Source of the DNA: Dunaliella salina
Lineage: Eukaryota; Chlorophyta; Chlorophyceae; Chlamydomonadales; Dunaliellaceae
Length of the DNA: 16,211 nucleotides
NCBI GenBank assembly: GCA_002284615.2
Contig: MU069811.1
Span: 203,911-220,121, forward strand
Direction: 5' to 3'
Below are positions 1 to 9,500 of this stretch, piece by piece; position 1 is the first letter of the stretch; each line of letters begins with the position of its first letter. The position numbers were made by a program, and so were the translations under genes. Below the pieces are notes generated by a model. That model had not been told where the DNA came from. It did no database searches and saw nothing but the letters and a program-made list of their open reading frames with translations.

Positions 1-10
1 CACACACACA
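1..10. repeat. Short CA run at the window edge
   Basis: (CA)5 at the left edge; it may be the end of a longer microsatellite cut by the window. Confidence 0.6.
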
Positions 11-880
11 TCAGCTTGCAAAAGTAATGAGATTTGAAGCTTACAATGGACAAAGCCTGTGCCCATCAAGGAATGACCCAGCTGTCAGCGTTAACACTGA
101 CACTTTCCAAATCAAGGTGGTAATAAGAAAGGCATCGCAACTCATTCCATCACCAATGCCTTGATTGAGGGGGATGAGACAATGTTTTTTCAGATTAAAT
201 TAGATGTAGGGAAAAACACCCAAGGTTGACCCTGCTTTGACGATGGAATAGAATGATTAGTTTGAGAAGAGGAAGTGCAGCCATTTCACTCTGGGATCCA
301 TTCCTCTGGTCCACTATGCCCATCTGCAACATCAAACCAGCCATGATGTGCATGCATTGCTATCATTCACAGTATAAGAAGACTATGCAGGCAGAGGAAG
401 GATTTCCCTGATGTACAACAAAAAAGCAAAAGAGACACTTAGGAGCCTCCATTACAAAGCATCAGAACAGAGTGGGCTAGTGGGGACCTGGAGGGTTACT
501 GGAACTGTCGCTGTGCCCTTTTTTTACTTTTACAGAGTTATTCCCCTTGTAACCCTCGTTGCTCTATGGTGACCTTGAGCTGCGATGCACTCAAACAAAC
601 ATGTCTGTGCCATGGGTGTGTCACAAAAAACACTTCTTTGTCATCATCAAATTTTGCTTCATCAAGGGTAGGTCCGGTGCTTATCCCGCTTCTTTTTGTT
701 CTCATTGCTCTCGTTCCTTTTGCTTTGTAAAGATAGAATTATCCTATCATCCTCATGCTCCCTCTCCTCCCGATCCTTCCCCTCAATCCTTTTTGAGGTA
801 ACTGAACAGTACCTCTCCAAATGTGTCTGACAGGGTAGGCCTGTAGCTCCACAAGGCATGGACCAGAATTCATATTTTGT

Positions 881-885
881 TTACA
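881..885 (-). terminator. Candidate polyadenylation signal TGTAA
   Basis: On the minus strand the sequence reads TGTAA in the context CACTGTAAACAAAA, about 340 bases past the stop. TGTAA is the usual signal in chlorophyte algae. The assignment depends on the host being a green alga, and the match is short. Confidence 0.25.
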
Positions 886-1115
886 GTGGCCAAAAATGCA
901 CATCCTGATACCATGCAGTGTCATTGGGCAAAAGCATGGAGAAAATCATTGGCAGGCATATAGGCAGACATACAGGTAAGCCTGAAAGACAGCACAGTTT
1001 TGACAGTTTCATCTAAGATTCTGAGCAAGAGTCACAAGTCGGAGACTTATCACAGACAAATATGAGATCAAGCAGCAACAACAACATCAAATTGGATGGC
1101 CATTATACTGAATGG

Positions 1116-1159
1116 GCAATTATGCAACTTCTGTCATCTGATAGAAGTCGCATAATTGC
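1116..1159 (-). promoter_or_regulatory. 20-bp hairpin in the P450 3' UTR
   Basis: Arms 1116-1135 and 1140-1159 pair around the loop ATCT. The outer 17 base pairs are complementary except one position, which is a G-U pair in the transcript. One A-C mismatch sits near the loop. It starts about 62 bases after the stop codon. It may act on stability or 3'-end formation of the mRNA, or be a relic of a small palindromic element; function is inferred only. Confidence 0.55.
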
Positions 1160-1221
1160 AGACATCTCTTAGTTCAAAAAAGGAAATTGGATCCAATAAG
1201 AAAGGGTTTGAAAGCTCCTCA

Positions 1222-1359
1222 TCAATTGTGCTCAGAACATAGGAAATGAAAGCCGCGGGGATGCTGCACGGTCAAGGCCATAACTTGGTTTGCCTCCACT
1301 TCCTCAGGACTCCCCATCCGCTCAATGTCTACGGCTAGCCAAAAACGCCGCAAGACTGC
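1222..1359 (-). CDS. P450 exon 12 (C-terminus with stop)
   Basis: It reads AVLRRFWLAVDIERMGSPEE, then VMALTVQHPRGFHFL and ends SEHN before TGA (1224-1222). The RRFWLAVD strand and LTVQHPRGF hairpin are the usual end of a P450 that shapes the active-site roof. The acceptor TTTTGCAG enters at phase 0, matching exon 11. Confidence 0.9.
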   Translation of the reverse strand, partial: AVLRRFWLAVDIERMGSPEEVEANQVMALTVQHPRGFHFLCSEHN

Positions 1360-3464
1360 CTGCAAAACACGTGTAAGAAGGTGGAAAAGCCTCTGAGCAG
1401 TTTGGCAAGCACATACAAGGGATGTTGAATGAATTGGGGTGATCAAAGATGACATATCATAGAGGATATGAAATCCTCTTGGTCTCGAAGTGGAGATGTC
1501 TCAAAGCAGAGATACCTGCAAGATCCTTATGGTTGATATCCGAGATTTTAAAAAATTTTCACATGCCGAGCTCCTGGGATATGAACATGAATATTTTTCA
1601 TGCCTGCTCCTGCTTGCAACACGTGTTCTTTACAAGCAAAGACTGCGGCAACGGATTAAGCCTAAAATGCGCTTGAACAACTTATGGTTTTCAGCCAAGG
1701 ATAAATCCACATCCTAGGCATTGACTCGTTCGGAATGAGGTGAAGACACTAGGTCAGGGAAACAAGAGGAGCTTCCTCAGCAGGAAGATGCAGCCTTTCC
1801 AAGAACCTCCGTGCCCAAGTTAGAGGGGGACCTGTTGACTGACGAAACATTTCCATGGGTGCTGGTGGAAACTGCTACATGGCGCACACTTAGAGCCATT
1901 GTAAGCAACTAGGTGTTGACCTCACCGGGCGAAGAAGCTTGCACCTAAATTCCGTGCCCATGCCATACACTATGCACAAGAAAGAAGGAAAGAAAAACTC
2001 CGTCCTATATCCTGTCTGTGAAAGGGATTTTTGTTTGCACGCCTAGTGGTACAAGTTTGTGGGCATACCCACATTGACAGAGTGGACGTGAAGTTTATGA
2101 GCAAGCTGAATGGCACGATGGAGCCACTCCTAGTTGTTTCAGGGGTTTGCTCAGTGTTGCACGTTCCACCAACGCTTAAAAGAATGCTATCAACAGAAAC
2201 AGCTTTAACACTCATAAGCTTACAGAGGACTTCACGCTGCTACGAAGATTTTCTACTACAAGACATGTCATTGGAAATGAGGAAATTTCTCATGGCCAGC
2301 CTCTGAAGCCGGATGCCGACAATCACAAAGTCTCCCCATAAACTTCCTGTTTTCTTCAGATTCTCTTTTGAGCCAATGTGTGTCCTCCTTACTAAAATGA
2401 TTTAGGGCACTTTCTTTTCCCTTCTTCTCAGAGCAAACCCAGCAGCATACCCTCCTGTTTGGCATGCATTGCTTGGACAACGGCATGGTGCTGCACTGGA
2501 CAAAACCAAGCCATAGCAGAGTTCCTACCAGCACAAGCGTTCTCACGACAGCGTTGCCCAGGTTCTGGCCAATACAGTCCCGCGGACCCTGGCTGAAGGG
2601 CAGGTTGGACCTGGCAGGCAGCGCTGAGTTGCCAGCAGGAGTGGGGTGCCCAGTGCCCAGAGGTGGTCCTGAGTCAGCATAAGAAGCTTTGCACAAGTCA
2701 TGAGAATGGTACATTTCAGCCTTACATGGCATGCTTGTTGCATTACTATTATTGGTTGCAAGCCTGTGTGATTGGGAAACAGCAGAGGATACTCCTGGAG
2801 GTGCCACAAAACTAGGTCTCTGGTGCATATGTGTTTACTGAGTAGGCACACCTTCAGACAGTTGGTAAAAAAGGAAAAACTGTGCCAGCCAAGAGGCCGC
2901 GCACATCAAAGAAAGCTCCTTGCTTTCCAAATGAATGACCCTCTAGGGAACGTGCTAATCAAAGCATGCCAAAGGCAAGCTTAGCTAAAAGGAACAGAAA
3001 AGCACAGGAGCAGTCTTTTTACTAAGCTGTTGCTGAAATTTTAGCTTGGATGTAAAGCATTTGCGCCCTTGTAAACAAGCAGCAAGGCCAGGGCAGATGC
3101 ATGAAAGCATTCTCTCTGCTTTCAGTGTTGATAGAAAAATGCTCCAGACACTGCAAGATCAGGAGACATGCTAGCATTCCTAATCAAGCCTTGATTGAGG
3201 GTCCCAGCTTGACTGTAACAGCATGCATAAAGTCATGAGCGTATTTGTATCTTTTTTTTTAATGCAGTGCCTTTATACAATCGTATTTGCATTTATTTTT
3301 ATTGAGCAAGAATCAAACAAGCACTGTGCACAAGCCTAAAGAGGACATAGGCGTTTCCTTACATGGGGTAGGGGCGCAGACCAGAGAGCACAGGAACAAA
3401 ACTGGCCTGCAGGGCCTACACAGCTCAGCTCCACAGAGGGAAGCAAAAGACGCGCGCGTGCGCG

Positions 3465-3548
<84 letters not shown>

Positions 3549-6500
3549 GCAGCTAAAACCTCTGGAAAAACTCTGGAACACGCAGGCAAGAAGGACACAA
3601 GCTGAANCCCAGNTACAGCCANAGGNGCAAAACACACCCAAGGATGATACCTAGCAGTTTAGGCCCAGCTCGCTAATCGACACTGGGCCATGGCGGGGAA
3701 AGCAAAGCTGAGCTGACTGGCAAACAGCAAGTCTCAGAGGGAGGCGGGAAGGAAACTCAACCTAAAAGTCTGCAAAATGCCCCACGAGAAAGGAAAAGAT
3801 GGGGACCTTATTGCATCAGCAGCAATAAGGGAACTATCACACAATCTCACTCGCCTCCAAGAACCTCAGTTCTACCGTAGATCATGTCTCCTAGCTCAAC
3901 ATGCCATCTACCACCGTGTGACATCTTGCCTTTGCTCAAAGACGCGGCTTGCTGGTCTTGCCACCTTTCTGGCCAAAAGCTGCTGGGTCTCTCAAAGTTA
4001 TGAGCTGAGTTAGCCATTGAGTACAGTGGCACCCAGATTGCTGTTCCTTTGGGCAGGAAGTAACCGCCAAATTCCAGATCTTCAGGAGCTTGCCTGTTTG
4101 AAGTGTGCAAGGGAGAGCAATTGAAGGGCACCATCAATTGATTTTTGCAAAAAATAATGGGCCAATTCGATTCAAGGCATTTGCAGCCCAGGCTTTCACA
4201 AAAGCAAACCAAACCCAAGGCCGGGTTTTGATGCAACATTGTGTAATCTCAAATTCAGAATGCTTGTTGGCCACAACACAAGATGAGCTCCAAACTGAAT
4301 AAAACACGTCGAGTTTTTCAAATTCGTCTGAATGGTACTGGCTCTTCTATCCAACACCAAAGCTGTCCTAATGCTGCCTCTATATGCTCCATTCCATGCC
4401 GACACACCCATTTTAAAGGTATGAGACTCCCAGCCCTGGGGTAGCCTTTTTTGTTCCTTAGCTTTGCAACAGAGGGGACTTATGACTCTCCTAAGACAAT
4501 CTGTTTCCTATTCCTCAATGATGAAGGGAAGGTTCCCCATGCCCATGCATTTTTCCTTTTGTTTTGTTATATTTACGTGACAGAAGTCACAAACTGTACA
4601 GATACAAGGCCTGGTGCCCAACTAGAGGCCTCACAGCAACAACACAATCAACTCTGCAAACAAATCCAAAATGCAGAGACTGCTCCTCATAAATTCTACT
4701 GGGTGTGGGCGGGGTTCTCTACACTGCCCATACCCTTCAAGGTAATAATCAAGTTGATTAATTCAGAAAAATAGGGATTGACCAGGAGGCACCAGTCTGC
4801 ATAACTTTTGGACGTCATGTGTCAATCCGAATAAAAACTACATATTCAGGATCCTGAGGTCGAGAGCTATCGATTGGTATATATATGGGTCCAATCGGAG
4901 AGGGTGGTTGGTGGGTGGTCCTTCGAGGGGGTCTGGACTTTTTGGGACCCCCCCTCCAGAATTTTTCTGAGCCACTTTCTCTAAGTTTTAAATATACCAA
5001 TGGATTCCTGAGCTTGAGAACTGTCGATTGGCACCCTCTTTAAGGAAATTGGGTAAAAGCAGGAGTCTCTGTGCATGGATCAGAGTCAGTGCCACATGCG
5101 CATGGGCATAGGTTGGTGGGGGTGTGAAGGCATACATGCAGCAAACAAATCCAAACTTCCATGACAGTGACAATGTATAATACATCCTTGCATGGTGAAG
5201 TCAGAAGGGCAGTTTATGGACTTGCAAGCAAGTTGTGGGTGCCTGGAAGGGCAGTTTGCATGGGCGTCCGTTCACCAGTTTTTGCCCAATAACTCTGCTC
5301 CAACTCAATGTTTGATTGTAATGAGTATGCAAATCGATAGCTGTTTAAAAAAGGAGCAAATTGGTACCCTTATCGTGGGGAGGGGGGCAGTATTTGGGGG
5401 GGAGGGGGGGTGGGTGGTCCTTTTGGGCCTCCCGCCGAGAATTTTGACATGACGTCCACTACTTTTTTTTTTTTTGGCCTCCTGGATTGACCCACAAAGA
5501 TCTACCAAACTTGCATGAAAGCTCCATGCCCATTCTGTATGATTCGTGCACAAAATTTCCTCAACCAGACATGCCATTGAAGGCATAATATAATTGCTCA
5601 ACACAACCCTGGTGCCCTGGAGCCACATCCTAGCAGAAAGAAACCCACCAGATCCACAATTAACTTCCCTCTTGCCCTCTGGTAAGGGAGACTCAAGGCT
5701 CTTTGCGCCCTTTTTTCCTTTTCTTTCTTTTTCTTGCACATCATCCTTGTGGCAGGCACTGCCTGGAATGGAACTGCTTGTAACAGTCACTGTCTGCAAT
5801 GGCCACTGCCGGAGGGGAGGGAGGGGGTGGGGGCTGGACACGCAACAGTGAAGAGTGTGTACAGGAGCATGGCTGATGCAAAAGCATAAAAACTCGTAAC
5901 ATCCCCAGCACGTTATTTCCAAGTTTCTCTTCGGCTAGCTGCATCTTGTTGAGGGCCTCTTTGTGAGGCCTGTGCTGCTTGCAAGCCAGAGACCTGTCCT
6001 CCATGCTCACTGCCTTTGAAATGCACTGTCCTTTTCCTCCTCTAAATTAGATGCCAGAATAAGAAAGCACAGCTTGAAAAAAAATGCACCTGCCTGACTG
6101 TTGCTGTTGACCCAGTGATCGAGTGCAGCCTCATGCTCTCTTTCACCACAGCATTGAAGTATGGCAGTGCCAGGTCATCCATTTCGAAAGGGCGGCCGCC
6201 TGCACAGAGATCCATTTGTGTGAAGATTTCCTAAAAAAATAGCATCTTTCTAAGCACGTGTTTGTTATATAAGAAGAGCATAAGTGTAGAAGGACAGGAG
6301 AACAACAGATTAAATTCCGGTTTGCAACATTGTTCAGTCAACTTGAACAAAAGAAAAAGACTTTGTCTTCAGTTTACCTGCATCTAAGGACTAAGATAAT
6401 AGCTTTCCCTGTGAGAAAAACGTCTGCTTATGGGATGTTAAGACGCCATTCTGGTTGCGTCACTCAGCCTGACAGGTAGATCTGAACCTTGAAGCTCGTG

Positions 6501-9500
6501 GATCCAGAAGAAGAAGTGTGCATGATCTTTGCTACTCGAGGTACACATTTTGTGAGCAACTGATCATCATAACATTGTATGCAAGTGCAACCAGTAATTG
6601 TCAAGAACAACCAGTCACGCAATACATATTCTATGTGATCTGTAAATCTATCCAGGTGCTCTTTGCCTTGCAGGCACCATCTCCTCTTTCTTACAATGAA
6701 TGCAAGAAAACAAGTGCACACACTTTCTGAGAGACAGAATAACTTAGCCAAGGGGTATCTGGGAGGGGGGGGAGGGGGGCTGCTTACAGGAGGGCGAGGC
6801 GCACCGAAGGAGAGATGGCTGACACCTGTTTGTACTTATTTTTGCTCCTGGCATACCTACGTTAAGGTCGGTTTACAGTTGGTCAATGCCGGTTATTGGA
6901 TTAGTCCTGGATGCACGTTAGCTGTGCTGAAGCATTGTCTTTTGCTTCTACTTATTCGTAGATATGCAGAGATATCACGTCTCTAAAAATTCATCATTAG
7001 GAATCCGAATGAACAAATTAAATTTGAATGCATGCCTGTCAAAGTGGGCGAGGTGAGAAGTCCAGCGGATTTGAGCTCCGTCTTCAGCTTGGCCTGTACC
7101 TGTCATGCAAAGTGAGTAAATTACGGATTTACGGATGTGACTGCACAAAATGAAAGATGTGCGTGCGCCCCTCTTTTGGTCCGCCCCACCCGCTCATTTT
7201 ATCTAAGGCCTTCTTCAGGCTGAACGGAACAGAAACAACACTGTACACACAGAGTCATGCCTCCAAATTCAATTTTTCCAGTTCTGATAGATGCCCACTC
7301 TGTGCAAATACGGATGGCATTCATCACGTTTTGCTTAGGTGTACCAACCCAACAACGAGTGGGATGCACACCAACAGACACCATGTGGCTCAGAGTCTCT
7401 GTGTAGAAGCCCTGAGTAAAGGCCGGTATGGCTCATCCCTCGTTAGCATGGATGGCTGCAATCATTAAAAAACTTATGGATCAAGGCATACAAGTCCCTG
7501 AAAACACCTCTCGAGCTATCCAGATTGGGTTTTCCCAAATGACATTGCCTCACCTGCTCGGCACCAAAGCCGCCATGATGCTCATTTTGTGCGCACCATC
7601 CCAGGTAGACAAGCCCACCTTGATCCTACCAAGATCCCCCCAAAAGATAGGGATATATACCTTGTCGAACTTAAGTTCTGCCCTGACACAAATCCCTTCA
7701 TCACTTTAGAACTTGCACGGACTCAACATTTCCACACCATAACTAGACTTAAAACACGCAGCTTAAGAAACCCAAACAGGAATAACAAAGTGACTTTGCA
7801 TACCATCTTAATTGGTGTGGATGGTACGATGTACAATGAGCTAACAATTTCACCTCTCATAAATCTGGGTCTAACCAAACAGAAAGCCAAATCACTAGCA
7901 TCCAAGCTCAGGGACCATGCCATTAAAAGATCATCCACCATCATTAACACTAGACATGCACTTTGCTTTCAGAGGGCATCTGGGAGGGGGTTTGATGGGC
8001 GCGCGGCGGCGGCTGAGGATGGACGAAGGAGAGTTTGAGCGCTCAGGGGCATGGCTAGCAATCCTCCAGATCCCCATTAGTTCTGTCTCTTGCTCTCTCC
8101 TAGGCTAGTTTTGTCTAGTTTAGGTGGAGGGCCTCCTGGTGAGGCCACCGACTTTTGTTAGGGGTTCTTCCCTTAATGCACGCGGTCTTTGGCGTGCGTA
8201 GACTTTTCTTTTCTTTTCTTTTCTTTATCAGCAGCAACAGTGGCTTCCCTTGTATAGTATAGGATGAAATTTTGTGACAATGCAAGCCATCTCATATGAG
8301 CCGAGACACTCTTCTTTCTTTATTTCTTGCACAAGCATATGATTTGCAACAAGGCATCATGTGACCTGCACAAAAATTAAAATCAGGGACTTGGCCAGCA
8401 TCCCTGCTTTGCACCTCAGGATTGTTAGCGATGTCATAAAGCACCCACTGGATTGCTGTTGCGCTGGTCTCATACCCTGGAGGGCAGCAACAAGCAAATG
8501 CACAAACTGAGGCACTATATGGCACTCTAATGTCGTCATCTTAAATCACCGTTACAGCACTGTTACTGTTCTTGAAGCAGGCAATGCAGTACGTGACAAT
8601 CTCCTATGTGACAAAAAAAGATTGGAGGAGCCAGAAAATGTGTGCAGTTATGTCGCTTTTTGACAATGACATCCTTACATCACTTTTCCTTAATGAGACA
8701 CACCCTTGAATGAAAACTTGGTGTGAGTCATAGTAATCAGGCATGACCACCACCATGATGATTTCAAACAGGCATTTAGATCCCAAACAGGCGTCTAAGT
8801 ACAAAGAGGTGCAAGCAAAAATGTTAAGACACGAATGAACTTGTTGCAGTTCCTTTTTTGCGGTGGGATGTGCACTCAGCAATGGCATCATAAATTGCTT
8901 GCTTCACCCGTTGAAAAAAGGTACCTCCGATAAGCATTGGTGCCAGCTCACTCATCAATCTGTCATCTGGCAAGGCTTGATCAGGGCTGTCTGGGTCCTT
9001 AAGCCTGAATTGCAAGGGTAGGAGTGGAGGTCGAGGATGGTTCTCATATGAAGGGCAAAATGTATGCCAGAATGGAGGCAGAACCTGGGACCTTCGTATC
9101 TTTGCTGTTTGGAAAACTGCAGCTCGAGGCCATCTCGACAACCATAACAAAGACTGGCTAAAGGGCCTGAAAGGAGATTTGAAAGAAGTCACAGAGCGGA
9201 AGCTGACGAATGTCAGCAGCCACCCTGTCCTAAATCCCTTGCATGCTCACATGCCAGGTTTCAATAAACTGGAACGCCTCCCATTTGACAAACAACACAT
9301 CTCCAAGCAGCCTAGTTATTCACACATGAGTATCCAAGATACAGACTTGGTGCCCAGCCAATCCAGTACTCTCCTAACTCTCAAAGTTACTGATTGGAGG
9401 ACATGGGCATACACAGATGGCAGCTGCCTTGTCCATAACGGTAAGCAAGGAATTGGAGCAGGCGTCTACTGCCCGTCCACTGACAGCAAGAACTCTGTAG

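Larger units (their letters stand above)
1..1221 (-). other. 3' UTR and downstream flank of the P450
   Basis: No convincing gene is seen. Short open frames exist on both strands, but none resembles a known protein. The part nearest 1221 must be the P450 3' UTR and includes a 44-base hairpin. A TGTAA (minus, 885-881) is the green-algal type of polyadenylation signal and could end the transcript, but this five-base motif is common by chance. The left edge starts with a short CA run. Confidence 0.5.
2669..3914 (-). other. P450 intron 10
   Basis: GT-AG intron of about 1.25 kb. It holds the (AG)40 tract, the GC-alternating run before it and four ambiguous bases. The remainder (2669-3449 and 3627-3914) shows no gene or recognisable element. 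Confidence 0.7.
4784..5483. mobile_element. Non-autonomous DNA transposon (Mutator-like MITE), 700 bp
   Basis: The ends are inverted repeats: left AGGAGGC then GGACGTCATG at 4810-4819; right, read inward on the minus strand, AGGAGGCC, a poly-A run, then GGACGTCATG (5457-5448). It is flanked on both sides by the same nine bases GGATTGACC. A 9-bp target duplication is typical of Mutator-like elements (8-11 bp). There is no transposase frame, so it must be mobilised in trans. Inside are direct repeats (4849-4880 and 5002-5033; 14 bases shared at 4910 and 5409) and G-rich runs. It sits wholly within P450 intron 9. Confidence 0.75.
4094..6093 (-). other. P450 intron 9 (GC donor)
   Basis: Two-kilobase intron starting GCAGGT and ending AACAG. 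Bases 4784-5483 are a MITE. The parts on either side (4094-4774 and 5493-6093) show no gene; open frames there resemble nothing known. Confidence 0.7.
7180..8226 (+). mobile_element. Non-LTR retrotransposon copy A, 5'-truncated
   Basis: It carries the C-terminal part of a retrotransposon ORF (CCHC motif and PD-(D/E)XK-like endonuclease), a 3' UTR with GC-rich hairpins and a terminal hairpin GCACGC/GCGTGC (8178-8197), then a (TTTTC)n tail (8203-8226). RNase H and reverse transcriptase are absent, which fits 5' truncation during target-primed reverse transcription. The features fit the RandI/Dualen group of chlorophytes, by inference. It lies antisense to the P450 in intron 7. The 5' border is approximate. 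Confidence 0.8.
7100..8414 (-). other. P450 intron 7
   Basis: GT-AG intron of 1315 bases, mostly filled by retroelement copy A in antisense orientation. Only about 80 bases separate the 3' splice site from the start of recognisable retroelement protein. This stretch holds a TTACGGA direct repeat (7121-7134). Confidence 0.7.

Noticed and set aside
1490..1717. Plus-strand frame with a plausible-looking sequence (MVDIRDFKKFSHAEL)
   Set aside because: Short, not recognised, and inside a P450 intron; no supporting signal.
2464..2682. Plus-strand frame, 72 codons
   Set aside because: It is the reverse complement of the P450 heme-loop exon.
161..3201. Shared GCCTTGATTGAGGG at about 161 and 3188
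   Set aside because: Only about 14 bases with no similarity around them; likely chance.
3287..3641. Frames with Arg-Glu or Ser-Leu repeats
   Set aside because: Translations of the (AG)40 microsatellite on either strand.
3777..4013. Plus-strand frame, 78 codons
   Set aside because: It overlaps the PERF-motif exon in reverse and has no features of its own.
5305..5922. 205-codon minus-strand frame, the longest in the window
   Set aside because: It crosses the right end of the MITE and its G/C runs, shows low-complexity composition, and resembles no known domain. It is intronic.
6200..6230. Upstream acceptor TTTTTTTAG for exon 9, adding about ten residues
   Set aside because: It is open in frame with exon 9 but does not match the phase left by exon 8, and the added sequence is not needed for the P450 fold.
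8391..8414. Longer exon 7 with donor GTCCCT
   Set aside because: It would add VQSRDAGQ, but exon 8 found at 7099-7036 supplies a better VQAKL continuation, and GTGCAA is a better donor.
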